Assembly (NCBI GenBank): GCA_964245825.1
Contig: CAXTNT010000002.1
Span: 260,483-324,482, forward strand
Reading direction: 5' to 3'
Source: CAJCIY01 sp964245825
Lineage (GTDB): Bacteria > Actinomycetota > Actinomycetes > Mycobacteriales > CAJCIY01
Length of the DNA stretch: 64,000 nt
Shown: positions 53,066 to 61,688 of the stretch, one piece after another
How positions within the stretch are numbered: position 1 is the stretch's first letter
How the letters are laid out: each line of letters opens with the position of its first letter
Translations under genes and position numbers: made by a program
The notes under the pieces: model-generated
The model's input: only the letters and a program-made list of their open reading frames with translations
What the model was told of the DNA's origin: nothing
The model's database searches: none

Positions 53066-53779
53066 TCACAGGTGGATGCCGCACTCGGTCTTGTCCCGGC
53101 CGGCCCAGCGGGCAGCGCGCGGGTCCTCGCCCGGGCGGACGGCCCGTGTGCAGGGGGCACAGCCGATCGAGACGTAGCCCTCGCGCTGCAGCGGGTTGAC
53201 GAGAATGTCGTGAGCCTGCTTGTACGCCTCGACCTGCGCGGCGGTCCAGGTCGCCAGCGGATGCACCGCGACCTTGCCGCGCTTGTCGTCGTACCCGACG
53301 ACGGGGGTGTCGGCGCGCTCGCGGGACTGGTCCCGACGCAGCCCCGAGATCCAGGCCAGGTACGGCCGCAGCGCCGCGTCGAGCGGTTCGACCTTGCGCA
53401 ACCGGCAGCAGGCATCCGGGTCCCGCTCGAACAGGCGCGGCCCGTAGACAGCGTCCTGCTCGGCCACGGTCCGCAGCGGCTGCACGTTGAGCAGTCGGAC
53501 GTCGTTGCTGTGCACGACCGCGTCCCGGGTGCCGATCGTCTCGGCGAAGTGGTAGCCGGTGTCCAGGAAGATGACCTCGATGCCGGGGATGACCTCGCCG
53601 GCCAGGTGCGCGAGCAGGCCGTCGGCCATCGAGCTGGTGACCACCAGGCGCTCGCCGAAGGTGTCCGCCGCCCACGCGATGACCTCGTGGGCCGTCGCGT
53701 CCTGCAGCATCGCGTCCGCGTCGTCGGCCAGCTCCTGCAGCACGTCGTCGCGGACGCGCAGCGCGGTCAGCGTGGGCAC
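53066..53779 (-). CDS. cysH: Assimilatory adenylyl-sulfate (APS) reductase
   Basis: Reduces APS to sulfite with thioredoxin. A 237-residue protein with the nucleotide-binding segment SSMADGLLAH, and FLDTGYHF. The Cys pattern Cys124-Cys125 (DACCRLRK) plus Cys207-Cys210 (GCAPC) binds a [4Fe-4S] cluster, which marks APS rather than PAPS reductases. The catalytic Cys233 is in the C-terminal ECGIHL. It is first in the minus-strand sulfur operon. No sulfate adenylyltransferase genes are in the window. Confidence 0.94.
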   Translation of the reverse strand: MPTLTALRVRDDVLQELADDADAMLQDATAHEVIAWAADTFGERLVVTSSMADGLLAHLAGEVIPGIEVIFLDTGYHFAETIGTRDAVVHSNDVRLLNVQPLRTVAEQDAVYGPRLFERDPDACCRLRKVEPLDAALRPYLAWISGLRRDQSRERADTPVVGYDDKRGKVAVHPLATWTAAQVEAYKQAHDILVNPLQREGYVSIGCAPCTRAVRPGEDPRAARWAGRDKTECGIHL

Positions 53780-53788
53780 GGTGGCTCA

Positions 53789-53826
53789 ATCCCACGCGGG
53801 GTCGGATGCATTCCCGGCTGTGGGAT
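53789..53826. promoter_or_regulatory. Inverted repeat upstream of cysH
   Basis: ATCCCAC (53789-53795) and GTGGGAT (53820-53826) form a 7-bp stem across 24 bp, 10 bp before the cysH start. It lies in the 67-bp gap between cysH and the methyltransferase gene. It could be an operator for a sulfur regulator, a 5' hairpin, or part of the cysH promoter; no -10 is obvious. Confidence 0.35.
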
Positions 53827-53846
53827 CCCGGTCACCGGCGGCTCGG

Positions 53847-54659
53847 TCACAGGCAGGATCCTGGCATCCGCCCGGCGGAGACCACCGCGCCCCCCACCGT
53901 CAGCTCGCCCAGCCGCCAGCGGCGGGCGCTGCCCAGCACCGGCCAGCCCTCGACGCGCAGGTGGGCGCACGCCGCCGCGAAGCGCTGCCGGGGCCCGTAC
54001 GCCGACAGCGGCGCCGCCCGGTCCCAGGCCGCGTCGAGGGCGGCCAGCAGGGCGTGCACGGGTTCGCCGGCCACGTTGCGGTGGATCAGAGCCTTGGGCA
54101 GCCGTTCCGCGAGCTGCGAGGGCCGCTCGAGCGAGGGCAGGTGGGCGGCCAGGGTGAGCGTCCGCGGGCCCCCGGCGTCGAGCGCGAACCAGCTCGCCCG
54201 CCGCCCGACCTCGTCGCACGTGCCCTCGACGACCAGCGCACCGCCGGCCGCCATGCTCGCCCAGGCGGCGGCGACGGCGGGTTCGGCGTACTGGCGCAGG
54301 ACGTTCATCGCCCGGACCACGACGGGGCGCAGGCCGGCAAGCTCGAAGCCGCCGCGGGCGAACGACACGCCGGCCGGCACCGGCACTCGCCGGGCGTCGT
54401 CCACCCGGTCCTGGTCGAGCTCCAGCCCGACCACCCGCACGTCGGGGCGGACGGTGCGCAGCCGCTCGTACATCTCGACCGTGGTCACCGGACTCGCCCC
54501 GAAGCCGAGGTCGACCACGAGCGGGTCGCGCGGTCCGTGCAGCAGCGCGGCGTGGGTGTGGGTCAGCCAGCGGTCGACCCGGCGCAGCCGTTGGGGCGCG
54601 GTGGTGCCCCGGGTCGGCAGGCCGAGCGCGCGCGCCCGGCCGGCGGCGAGCCGGGTCAT
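53847..54659 (-). CDS. SAM-dependent class I methyltransferase
   Basis: A 270-residue Rossmann-fold methyltransferase. Motif I VVDLGFGASPVTTVEMYERL, the acidic end of strand 2 in VVGLELD, and the later NVLRQYAEPAV region are visible. A family of uncharacterised actinobacterial proteins has the same layout and often neighbours mshA. The acceptor is unknown. The ATG at 54659 overlaps the SDR stop (ATGA), so it follows that gene in one operon. Confidence 0.8.
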   Translation of the reverse strand: MTRLAAGRARALGLPTRGTTAPQRLRRVDRWLTHTHAALLHGPRDPLVVDLGFGASPVTTVEMYERLRTVRPDVRVVGLELDQDRVDDARRVPVPAGVSFARGGFELAGLRPVVVRAMNVLRQYAEPAVAAAWASMAAGGALVVEGTCDEVGRRASWFALDAGGPRTLTLAAHLPSLERPSQLAERLPKALIHRNVAGEPVHALLAALDAAWDRAAPLSAYGPRQRFAAACAHLRVEGWPVLGSARRWRLGELTVGGAVVSAGRMPGSCL

Positions 54660-55396
54660 GTCGGGCTGCGGTGCACCACGGTCGCGGTCGCCTGCGCGCG
54701 CGGCATCACGTCGATGCGGTCGATGTTCACGTGCGCCGGCCGCGTCACGGCCCACCTGATGCAGTCGGCGATGTCGGCGGCGGTCAGCGGGGTGAGACCG
54801 GCGTAGACCTGCGCCGCGCGGTCGGCGTCGCCGCCGAACCGGACGAGGGAGAAGTCGGTCTCGACCATGCCGGGCGCGACCTCGGTGACCCGCAGCGGCC
54901 GGCCGAGCAACTCCAGCCGCAGCGCCCGCACCACGGCGGCCGCCCCGAACTTCGCGGCGTTGTAGCCCGCGCCGCCCGGGTAGGCCTCGTGCCCGGCGAT
55001 CGAGCCGACGACCACGATCCGCCCGTCGCCGCTCGCCGTCAGTGCGGGCAGCAGCGCCTGCGTGACCCGCAGCACGCCGCCGACGTTGGTCTCGTACATC
55101 TGCCGCCACTGCTCGGGGTCGGCATCCTCGACCCGGTCGAGCCCGAGGGCCCCGCCGGCGTTGTTGACCAGCACGGAGCAGTCCGGGACCGCCGCCGCCA
55201 GGGCCGTGACCGAGTCGGCGTCGGTGACGTCGCAGCAGACCGGCCGACCACCGATCTCGGCGGCGAGGGCCTCGATCCGGTCGGTACGCCGGGCGGCACA
55301 GACCACGCTGAACCCGGCCGCCGCCAGCTGCCGCGCGGTGGCCGCCCCGATGCCGCTGCTGGCACCGGTGACCACCGCGACCCCGGGTGTGCTCAT
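54656..55396 (-). CDS. Short-chain dehydrogenase/reductase
   Basis: A 246-residue SDR of the classical type: cofactor loop TGASSGIGAAT (10-20), NNAG motif, catalytic Ser in VVGSIAGHEAYPG and the YNAAK motif with catalytic Tyr and Lys. Arg residues after strand 2 (CAARRTDR) favour NADPH. It resembles the YdfG/serine-3-dehydrogenase-like subgroup. It is divergent from mshA and coupled to the methyltransferase gene. The substrate is unknown. Confidence 0.9.
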   Translation of the reverse strand: MSTPGVAVVTGASSGIGAATARQLAAAGFSVVCAARRTDRIEALAAEIGGRPVCCDVTDADSVTALAAAVPDCSVLVNNAGGALGLDRVEDADPEQWRQMYETNVGGVLRVTQALLPALTASGDGRIVVVGSIAGHEAYPGGAGYNAAKFGAAAVVRALRLELLGRPLRVTEVAPGMVETDFSLVRFGGDADRAAQVYAGLTPLTAADIADCIRWAVTRPAHVNIDRIDVMPRAQATATVVHRSPT

Positions 55397-55501
55397 GCGC
55401 CCATCATCGCGGGCGGAATGCATCTGCCCCGCAGGGCGCTGGCCGCTGCGGCAGGATGGGTCACGTCGACGACGACGGGTGCGGCGGGCAGGGAGGCGCG
55501 G

Positions 55502-56803
55502 GTGCGGCTGGTCAGGGCGGACCGCGGCTCCGGACGCGGTGGCCGGCCGGTGCGCCGGGTCGCGATGCTCTCCCTGCACACGAGCCCGCTCGACCAGCCC
55601 GGCAGCGGCGATGCGGGCGGCCTCAACGTGTACGTGCTGGAGCTGGCCAAGCGTCTGGCCCGGGCCGGGACGGACGTCGAGGTCTTCACCCGTGCCACCG
55701 CCGGCGACGTCCCCCCGGTGGTCGCCGTCGAGCCCGGCCTGCTCGTGCGCAGCGTCACCGCCGGCCCGTACGAGGGCCTGTCCAAGGCCGACCTGCCCGC
55801 TCAGCTCTGCGCCTTCGGCGCCGGCGTCCTGCGGGCCGAAGCCGCGCAGGAGCCCGGCCACTACGACGTCGTGCACTCGCACTACTGGCTCTCGGGTCAG
55901 GTCGGCTGGCTGGTGGCCGAGCGGCTCGGCATCCCGTTGGTACACACCGCCCACACCCTCGGCCGGGTGAAGAATCTCGCGCTCGCCGCCGGCGACCGCC
56001 CCGAGCCGCTGGCCCGGCTCGTCGGCGAGGAGCAGGTGGTGGCCGCCGCCGACCGCCTGCTCGCCTCGACCACACGGGAGGCCGGCGAGCTGGTCGAGCT
56101 GTACGGCGCCGCGCCCGAGGCCGTCGACGTCGTGCCGCCCGGGGTCGACCTCGAGGTCTTCCGGCCGGGCGAGGCCTCCGGCGTACGGACGCAGCTCGGC
56201 GTCCCACCCGACGGCGTACTGGTGGCGTTCGTCGGGCGCATCCAACCGCTGAAGGCGCCCGACGTCCTGGTCCGCGCGGTGGCCGCGCTCGTCGACCGGG
56301 ACGCCTCCTGGCGGCAGCGGCTGGTGCTCGCGATCGTCGGCGGCGCGAGCGGCGACGGCCTGGGCGGGCCCGCCGGGCTGGCGGCCCTGGCCCGCTCGCT
56401 CGGGGTGCAGGACATGCTGCGGCTGGTGCCACCGCAGTGCGCCGCCGACCTCGCGGGCATCTACCGGGCGGCCGACCTGGTCGCGGTCCCGAGCCACAAC
56501 GAGTCGTTCGGCCTGGTCGCGCTGGAGGCGCAGGCGTGCGGGACGCCGGTGCTGGGCGCGGCGGTCGGCGGGCTGAGCACCGCGGTCGTCGACGGGGTGA
56601 CCGGCCGGCTCGTGGTCGGGCACGAGCCGGCCCGCTGGGCCGACGAGCTCGGGGCCCTGCTCGGCGACCGGCCCCGGATCGCCCGGTACGGCGCGGCCGG
56701 CCCGGAGCATGCCCGGCGCTTCGGCTGGGACCGCACGGCCGCCGCGGTCCAGTCCGTGTACGCCGACGTGACCGCACCGGCGCTGCGGGTCGTCCGGGCA
56801 TGA
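55502..56803 (+). CDS. mshA: D-inositol-3-phosphate glycosyltransferase
   Basis: First step of mycothiol synthesis: joins GlcNAc from UDP-GlcNAc to inositol-3-phosphate. The 433-residue GT4 (GT-B fold) enzyme has the MshA hallmark HTSPLDQPGSGDAGGLNVYV near residue 27, the HSHYWLSG and HTAHTLGRVKN blocks, and the donor-site motif SHNESFGLVALEAQACGTPV. GGGAGG (55491-55496) supports the GTG at 55502; a GTG further in is less likely. It overlaps ybjN, and the gpm gene follows, as in mycobacteria. Confidence 0.95.
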   Translation: MRLVRADRGSGRGGRPVRRVAMLSLHTSPLDQPGSGDAGGLNVYVLELAKRLARAGTDVEVFTRATAGDVPPVVAVEPGLLVRSVTAGPYEGLSKADLPAQLCAFGAGVLRAEAAQEPGHYDVVHSHYWLSGQVGWLVAERLGIPLVHTAHTLGRVKNLALAAGDRPEPLARLVGEEQVVAAADRLLASTTREAGELVELYGAAPEAVDVVPPGVDLEVFRPGEASGVRTQLGVPPDGVLVAFVGRIQPLKAPDVLVRAVAALVDRDASWRQRLVLAIVGGASGDGLGGPAGLAALARSLGVQDMLRLVPPQCAADLAGIYRAADLVAVPSHNESFGLVALEAQACGTPVLGAAVGGLSTAVVDGVTGRLVVGHEPARWADELGALLGDRPRIARYGAAGPEHARRFGWDRTAAAVQSVYADVTAPALRVVRA

Positions 56804-57309
56804 GCCTCCCCGCCGCCGAGCCCGTCGACGAGGTCGACGCCACCCTGCAGCGCGCGCTGGCGGGGATGACCTACGAGCGCCCCCGGCCGCGGCAGTACCT
56901 CGTCCGGCTCGAGGGCATCCACAAGCTCGCCACGATGTGCTGGCTCGTCGCCGGCGAGCACGCCCTGCTGGTCGAGGCCTTCGTCATGCGTCACCCCGAC
57001 GAGGAGCACCGGCGTCTGTACGACCTGCTCTTGACGCGCAACGCGCGGATGTACGGCGTCTCCTGGGCTATCGACGCGGCGGGCGACGTCTATCTGGTCG
57101 GCAGGCTGCCGCTGGCCGCGGTCACCGAGGACGAGATCGACCGCCTGCTCGGGTCGGTCCTGTCGAGCGCCGACGACACGTTCGACACCATGCTGGAGAT
57201 CGGCTTCGGCTCCTCGATCCGGCGGGAGTGGGCCTGGCGCGCCAAGCGCGGCGAGTCGCTGGCCAACCTGCAGGCGTTCGCCCGCTTCGCCGATCCGGCG
57301 CGTGACTGA
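56800..57309 (+). CDS. YbjN domain-containing protein
   Basis: A 169-residue protein with a YbjN/type III chaperone-like fold, seen in the alternating strands around LVAGEHALLVEAFVMRHPDE and a helical end (ESLANLQAFARFADP). Its ATG overlaps the mshA stop (ATGA). The mshA-ybjN-gpm order is conserved in mycobacteria (Rv0486-Rv0487-Rv0489), so a link to mycothiol or carbon metabolism is likely, but the biochemical role is unknown. Confidence 0.87.
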   Translation: MSLPAAEPVDEVDATLQRALAGMTYERPRPRQYLVRLEGIHKLATMCWLVAGEHALLVEAFVMRHPDEEHRRLYDLLLTRNARMYGVSWAIDAAGDVYLVGRLPLAAVTEDEIDRLLGSVLSSADDTFDTMLEIGFGSSIRREWAWRAKRGESLANLQAFARFADPARD

Positions 57310-57363
57310 GGCAGTGCAGGACGGTCGCCCCGCGACCGAGCAGTCGCTGGCAGACTGCCGCGC

Positions 57364-58107
57364 GTGACTCCGACGGCCAGCGGCACCCTCGTCCTGATGC
57401 GGCACGGCGAGTCCACCTGGAACCAGGCGAACCTGTTCACCGGCTGGTGGGACGTCGACCTGACCGTGAAGGGCGAGGCCGAGGCCGTGCGCGGGGGTGA
57501 GTTGCTCGTCGCGGCCGGGCTGCTGCCCGACGTCCTGCACACCTCGCTGCTGACCCGTGCGATCCGCACCTCGACGCTGGCGCTGGAGTCGGCGCGGCGG
57601 GTGTGGATCCCGGTCCGCCGGTCCTGGCGGCTCAACGAGCGGCACTACGGGGACCTCCAGGGCAAGGACAAGAAGCAGGTGCTGGCCGAGTTCGGGGCCG
57701 AGCAGTTCGGCCGCTGGCGGCGGTCCTACCAGACCCCGCCGCCTCCGATCGCGGTCGGCAGCGAGTTCGACGTGTCCGCGGACCCGCGCTACGCCGGACT
57801 CGGCGAGCTGCCCAGGACCGAGTGCCTGGCCGACGTCGTGGCGCGGCTGCTGCCGTACTGGGAGGCGGACATCGCGGCCGACCTGGCCGGTGGCACCGTG
57901 CTGGTCGTGGCCCACGGCAACTCGCTCCGCGCGCTGGTCAAGCACTTGGAGGGCATCTCCGACGAGGCGATCACCGGGCTCAACATCCCGACCGGAAACC
58001 CGCTCGTGTACTCCCTCGAGGGCGGTCGGCCCACCGGCCCCGGCCGCTATCTCGACCCCGAGGCCGCCGCCGCCGGGGCCGCGGCCGTCGCCGACCAGGG
58101 GCGCTGA
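57364..58107 (+). CDS. gpmA: 2,3-bisphosphoglycerate-dependent phosphoglycerate mutase
   Basis: Interconverts 3- and 2-phosphoglycerate in glycolysis. The 247-residue protein has the phosphohistidine motif LMRHGES (His14), the LTRAIRTS arm, the NERHYGDLQG block, and the second His in VVAHGNSLRAL. These mark the cofactor-dependent enzyme. The GTG start follows the ybjN stop by 54 bp. It converges with the Cys-rich gene. Confidence 0.96.
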   Translation: MTPTASGTLVLMRHGESTWNQANLFTGWWDVDLTVKGEAEAVRGGELLVAAGLLPDVLHTSLLTRAIRTSTLALESARRVWIPVRRSWRLNERHYGDLQGKDKKQVLAEFGAEQFGRWRRSYQTPPPPIAVGSEFDVSADPRYAGLGELPRTECLADVVARLLPYWEADIAADLAGGTVLVVAHGNSLRALVKHLEGISDEAITGLNIPTGNPLVYSLEGGRPTGPGRYLDPEAAAAGAAAVADQGR

Positions 58108-58123
58108 CGCCGCGGCCCACCGC

Positions 58124-58843
58124 TCAGGCCTTGACCAGCGGGAGCTCGATGCGGTGCCCCTTCTGCCGGGTACGACACAGCTTGGCGAGCTGCGCGTACG
58201 CCGCCGCACCGAGGAGCGCCGTCAGCTCGGGTCCGTACGACTGCCACATCGGCGTGGCCCCGACATGGGCGCTGCGCGCTTCGGTGCACCACCAGGTGAG
58301 GTCGGCGCCACCCTCGCCCCACGAGCGGCGGGAGAACTCGGTCACGGTCGTGGTGCGCCGGCCGCTGTCGGCAACCTCCTCGCGCCGGGAGATCGGCACC
58401 TGCCAGCAGACGTCGGGCTTGGTCTCCAAGGGGTGCCGGCCGGTACGCAGCGCCATCCGGTGCAGCGCGCAGCCGCCGCCCATCGGGGAGTCCGGCGGGT
58501 TGGCGTACACACACGCGCCGCCCACCGTCGCCGTCCGCCGGGCCGGCTCACCCTCCAGCTCGTCGTCGTCGACGAGCTTCCGGTGGCCGTACCGGTGCCA
58601 GTCCTCGGCGCTCAGCTCGCGCGCCATCCTCCGGACCCGCTTCTCGTCCGCCTCGTCGCTGAAGAAGGCACCGTGCGAGCAGCAGCCGTCGCCGGGCCGG
58701 CCGGCGATCCCCCGGCAGCCGACGCCATAGATGCAGCTCCACCGGGAGAGCAGGAACGACAGGTCGGCCCGGATCTCGTGCTCGTCGTCGGCGGGGTCGA
58801 GGAAGCTGACCCACTCGCGTGGCGCCTCGGGACGGAAGCTCAT
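58124..58843 (-). CDS. Cysteine-rich conserved actinobacterial protein (Rv0495c-like)
   Basis: A 239-residue protein with at least eight cysteines in conserved-looking clusters: SCIYGVGC, GDGCCSHGAFF, GGACVYAN with GGGCALHRMAL, DVCWQVPI and WWCTEA. The CxnC groupings with nearby His resemble YkgJ/UPF0153-type metal- or Fe-S-binding proteins. A similar gene (Rv0495c) stands between gpm/senX3 and ppx in M. tuberculosis and has been linked to redox balance. The exact role is unknown. It is divergent from ppx. Confidence 0.8.
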   Translation of the reverse strand: MSFRPEAPREWVSFLDPADDEHEIRADLSFLLSRWSCIYGVGCRGIAGRPGDGCCSHGAFFSDEADEKRVRRMARELSAEDWHRYGHRKLVDDDELEGEPARRTATVGGACVYANPPDSPMGGGCALHRMALRTGRHPLETKPDVCWQVPISRREEVADSGRRTTTVTEFSRRSWGEGGADLTWWCTEARSAHVGATPMWQSYGPELTALLGAAAYAQLAKLCRTRQKGHRIELPLVKA

Positions 58844-58867
58844 CCGCCGGACCCTACGGCGCGCCGG

Positions 58868-58873
58868 TACCGT
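58868..58873 (+). promoter_or_regulatory. -10 element, leaderless, for ppx
   Basis: TACCGT ends 6 nt before the GTG at 58880, in the 36-bp gap shared with the divergent Cys-rich gene. Confidence 0.5.
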
Positions 58874-58879
58874 CCTCCC

Positions 58880-59893
58880 GTGGCCGTGCCCGCGTCGCTC
58901 CCCGCCTCGGGGCCGCCCGCGGTGACCGCCGCCACCACGGTGGCGCGGGCGCCGGTGCATCCGGCGCCGACCCGGCTGGGTGTCCTGGACGTCGGCTCGA
59001 ACACCGTCCACCTGCTCATCGTCGACGCCCACCGCGGCGGTCACCCCATGCCCGCGGCGTCGGTGAAGAGCGAGCTGCACCTGGCCGCGCTGCTCGACAC
59101 CGCCGGCCTGATCACCGACGCCGGCGCGCGCCGCCTGGTCGACACGGTGGCCCGGGCACGGGACGCGGCCGAGGCGTACGCGGTCGAGGACCTCCTCGCG
59201 TTCGCGACGTCGGCGCTGCGCGAGGCGGGGAACGGCCTCGAGGTGCTGGCGGCGGTGCGAGCCGAGACTGGCGTCGACCTGCAGGTGCTGCCGGGCCGGG
59301 ACGAGGCGCGCCTGACCTTCTTGGCGGTGCGGCGCTGGTTCGGCTGGTCGGCGGGGCGACTGCTCGTGCTGGACATCGGCGGCGGCTCGCTCGAGTGTGC
59401 CGCCGGCGTCGACGAGACGCCCGACGTCGCGGTCTCGCTGCCGCTCGGTGCCGGCCGGCTGCACCGCGACCGGCTGGCGCGCGACGACCCGCCCCGGCGC
59501 TCGGACGTGAAGTTGCTGCGGGCGTACGTGGCCGAGCAGCTCGAGCGGATGCCCGACCTCGGCCGTGCCGACCACCACGTCGCGACGAGCAAGACCTTCC
59601 GGTCGCTGGCCCGGATCGCCGGCGCAGCCCCGTACTCCCTCGGGCCGAACGTGCCCCGCCACCTCGGCGCCCAGGACGTAGAGGACATGGTCGGGCGACT
59701 GGCGAAGATGTCTGCGGCGGACTGCGCGCGGCTGCCGGGCGTCTCGGTTGGGCGGGCGCCCCAGCTGCTCGCCGGCGCGGTCGTGGCCCTCGCGGTGATG
59801 CGCCGGCTCGGCGTGGAGCAGCTCGAGATCTGCCCGTGGGCGCTGCGCGAGGGCGTCATCCTGCGCCGACTCGACTGGCTCGCCGAGTCGTGA
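58880..59893 (+). CDS. Ppx/GppA-family phosphatase
   Basis: A 337-residue ASKHA-fold phosphatase, likely acting on polyphosphate or pppGpp. The phosphate-1 loop LGVLDVGSNTVHLLIVDA and phosphate-2 loop VLDIGGGSLE are clear, with the P-type ATSALREAGNG helix. As in mycobacterial PPX1 it lacks the C-terminal HD-like domain, so it is the short form. An N-terminal tail of about 30 Ala/Pro-rich residues precedes the domain. The isomerase gene overlaps it (GTGA). Confidence 0.92.
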   Translation: MAVPASLPASGPPAVTAATTVARAPVHPAPTRLGVLDVGSNTVHLLIVDAHRGGHPMPAASVKSELHLAALLDTAGLITDAGARRLVDTVARARDAAEAYAVEDLLAFATSALREAGNGLEVLAAVRAETGVDLQVLPGRDEARLTFLAVRRWFGWSAGRLLVLDIGGGSLECAAGVDETPDVAVSLPLGAGRLHRDRLARDDPPRRSDVKLLRAYVAEQLERMPDLGRADHHVATSKTFRSLARIAGAAPYSLGPNVPRHLGAQDVEDMVGRLAKMSAADCARLPGVSVGRAPQLLAGAVVALAVMRRLGVEQLEICPWALREGVILRRLDWLAES

Positions 59894-60747
59894 GAACGCC
59901 TGCGGCACAGGGCCTCTCGACCTCGTCGATCACGATCCCCACGGCGCGGGTAGCGCTGTCCACCGCCTCGACCTATCCGGAGCCGACCGCCGCGGCCTTC
60001 GAGATCGCCGCCCTGTTGGGGTACGACGGGGTGGAGGTCATGGTCTGGACCGACCCCGTCAGCCAGGACGTCGAGGCCATCCGCAGGCTCTCGGACCGCT
60101 ACGGCATGCCGGTGCTCGCCGTCCACGCGCCCTGCCTGATCATCACCCAGCGCGTCTGGGGCACCGACCCGATGGCCAAGCTGGTCCGGGCCCAGCGCGC
60201 GGCCGAGCGACTCGGCGCCGCGGTGGTGGTGGTGCACCCGCCCTTCCGCTGGCAGCGGGAGTATGTCCGGGACTTCCGCGGCGGCATCGAGCGGATGGAG
60301 TCGGAGACGGCGGTGCGCTTCGCCGTGGAGAACATGTTCCCGCTCCGCGTGCGCGGACGGTCGGTCACGCCGTACTCGCCCGACTACCACCCCTTCGACG
60401 ACGATTACCCGCACTTCACGCTGGACCTCTCGCACGCCTCGGTGTCCCAGGACGACGCGATGGCCTGGTACGCCGACCTCGGGCCGCGGGTCGCGCACGT
60501 GCACCTCTGCGACGGCGACGGCGGCCCGCGCGACGAACACCTCGTACCCGGGCGCGGCGGGCAGCCCTGCGCGGAACTGCTCGAGAGCCTGGCGGCGGCC
60601 GGGTTCTCGGGCGTCGTGGTGGTCGAGGTCAACACCCGGGCCGCCGACTCGCGGGCCGACCGGGAGGCCGACCTGGCCGAGGCGCTCGCCTACACTCGCC
60701 TGCACCTCGCGGCCCCCGCCACGACCGATCGCCCCGGCGGCCGCTGA
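59890..60747 (+). CDS. Sugar phosphate isomerase/epimerase family (AP endonuclease 2-like TIM barrel)
   Basis: A 285-residue TIM barrel of the xylose-isomerase-like superfamily. Typical segments are LLGYDGVEVMVW, VVVHPPFRWQ, VENMFP, TLDLSHAS with metal-type Asp/His, and VVVEVNTR. It overlaps the ppx stop, as in the mycobacterial Rv0496-Rv0498 neighbourhood. The substrate is unknown; family members include inosose and hydroxypyruvate isomerases. Confidence 0.85.
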   Translation: MRTPAAQGLSTSSITIPTARVALSTASTYPEPTAAAFEIAALLGYDGVEVMVWTDPVSQDVEAIRRLSDRYGMPVLAVHAPCLIITQRVWGTDPMAKLVRAQRAAERLGAAVVVVHPPFRWQREYVRDFRGGIERMESETAVRFAVENMFPLRVRGRSVTPYSPDYHPFDDDYPHFTLDLSHASVSQDDAMAWYADLGPRVAHVHLCDGDGGPRDEHLVPGRGGQPCAELLESLAAAGFSGVVVVEVNTRAADSRADREADLAEALAYTRLHLAAPATTDRPGGR

Positions 60748-60755
60748 GGCGCTCC

Positions 60756-60761
60756 TAGGAT
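60756..60761 (+). promoter_or_regulatory. -10 element, leaderless, for proline dehydrogenase
   Basis: TAGGAT ends 6 nt before the GTG at 60768, 8 bp after the isomerase stop. Confidence 0.5.
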
Positions 60762-60767
60762 CAGCGC

Positions 60768-61688
60768 GTGCTGCGTGCGCCGATCCTCGCCGCGGCGCGC
60801 TCCCGCCGGCTCGGTGCCGCGGCGCGCGCGCTGCCGGGCTCTCGCGCTCTCGTCAGCCGATTTGTCGCCGGCGCCGACGACGACGAGGCGGTCGCGGCCA
60901 GCCGCGTGCTGGTCGGCCGCGGGCTCACGGTGAGCCTCGACCACCTCGGTGAGGACACGACGTCGCTCGCGCAGGTCGACGTCGTGGTCACGGCGTACGA
61001 GCGGATGCTGGCGCGGCTCGCGGCCGAGGGGCTCGCCGACCGGGTGGAGGTCAGCCTCAAGCTCACCGCACTCGGGCTCGACCTCGACCCCGCGCGGGCG
61101 CTGGCGGCCGCGCAGTCGGTGGCGGCCGCGGCCGCTGCCGCAGGCACCACGATGACCGTCGACATGGAGGACCACACCCGGACGGACGCCACCCTGGCGG
61201 CCGTCCGGGCGCTGCGCGCCGACCACCCCGACGTCGGCGCGGTGCTGCAGGCGTACCTGCGACGCACCGAGTCGGACTGCGCCGACTTCGCCGGACCGGG
61301 TTCCCGGGTCCGGCTGTGCAAGGGCGCCTACGCCGAGCCGGATTCGGTCGCCTTCCAGTCGCGGGCGGACGTCGACGCGTCGTACCTGCGCTGCCTCACG
61401 GTGCTGATGCGCGGCGCCGGCCGGCCGATGGTCGCGACGCACGACCCGCAGCTGCTCGCGGCGGCCGCTCGGCTGGCGACAGCCACCGGCCGCGGCGCCG
61501 GTGACTTCGAGTACCAGATGCTCTACGGCGTGCGCCCCGACGAGCAGGTCCGGCTGGCCCGCGGCGGCGCGAGCGTCCGCGTCTACACCCCGTACGGCGC
61601 GGAGTGGTACGGCTACCTCATGCGACGACTCGCTGAGCGGCCGGCCAACGTCCGCTTCTTCGTCCGCGCCGTCGGGAGCCGGTCGTGA
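60768..61688 (+). CDS. Proline dehydrogenase
   Basis: FAD enzyme oxidising proline to 1-pyrroline-5-carboxylate. The 306-residue monofunctional form has a beta-alpha barrel with VSLKLTALGLDLD, MTVDMEDHTRTD, LCKGAYAEP, VATHDPQLL, and the C-terminal YGYLMRRLAERPAN with the two Arg that hold proline. It overlaps proC (GTGA), which makes the opposite reaction; no pyrroline-5-carboxylate dehydrogenase gene is near. The GTG start is set by the TAGGAT element. Confidence 0.95.
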   Translation: MLRAPILAAARSRRLGAAARALPGSRALVSRFVAGADDDEAVAASRVLVGRGLTVSLDHLGEDTTSLAQVDVVVTAYERMLARLAAEGLADRVEVSLKLTALGLDLDPARALAAAQSVAAAAAAAGTTMTVDMEDHTRTDATLAAVRALRADHPDVGAVLQAYLRRTESDCADFAGPGSRVRLCKGAYAEPDSVAFQSRADVDASYLRCLTVLMRGAGRPMVATHDPQLLAAAARLATATGRGAGDFEYQMLYGVRPDEQVRLARGGASVRVYTPYGAEWYGYLMRRLAERPANVRFFVRAVGSRS

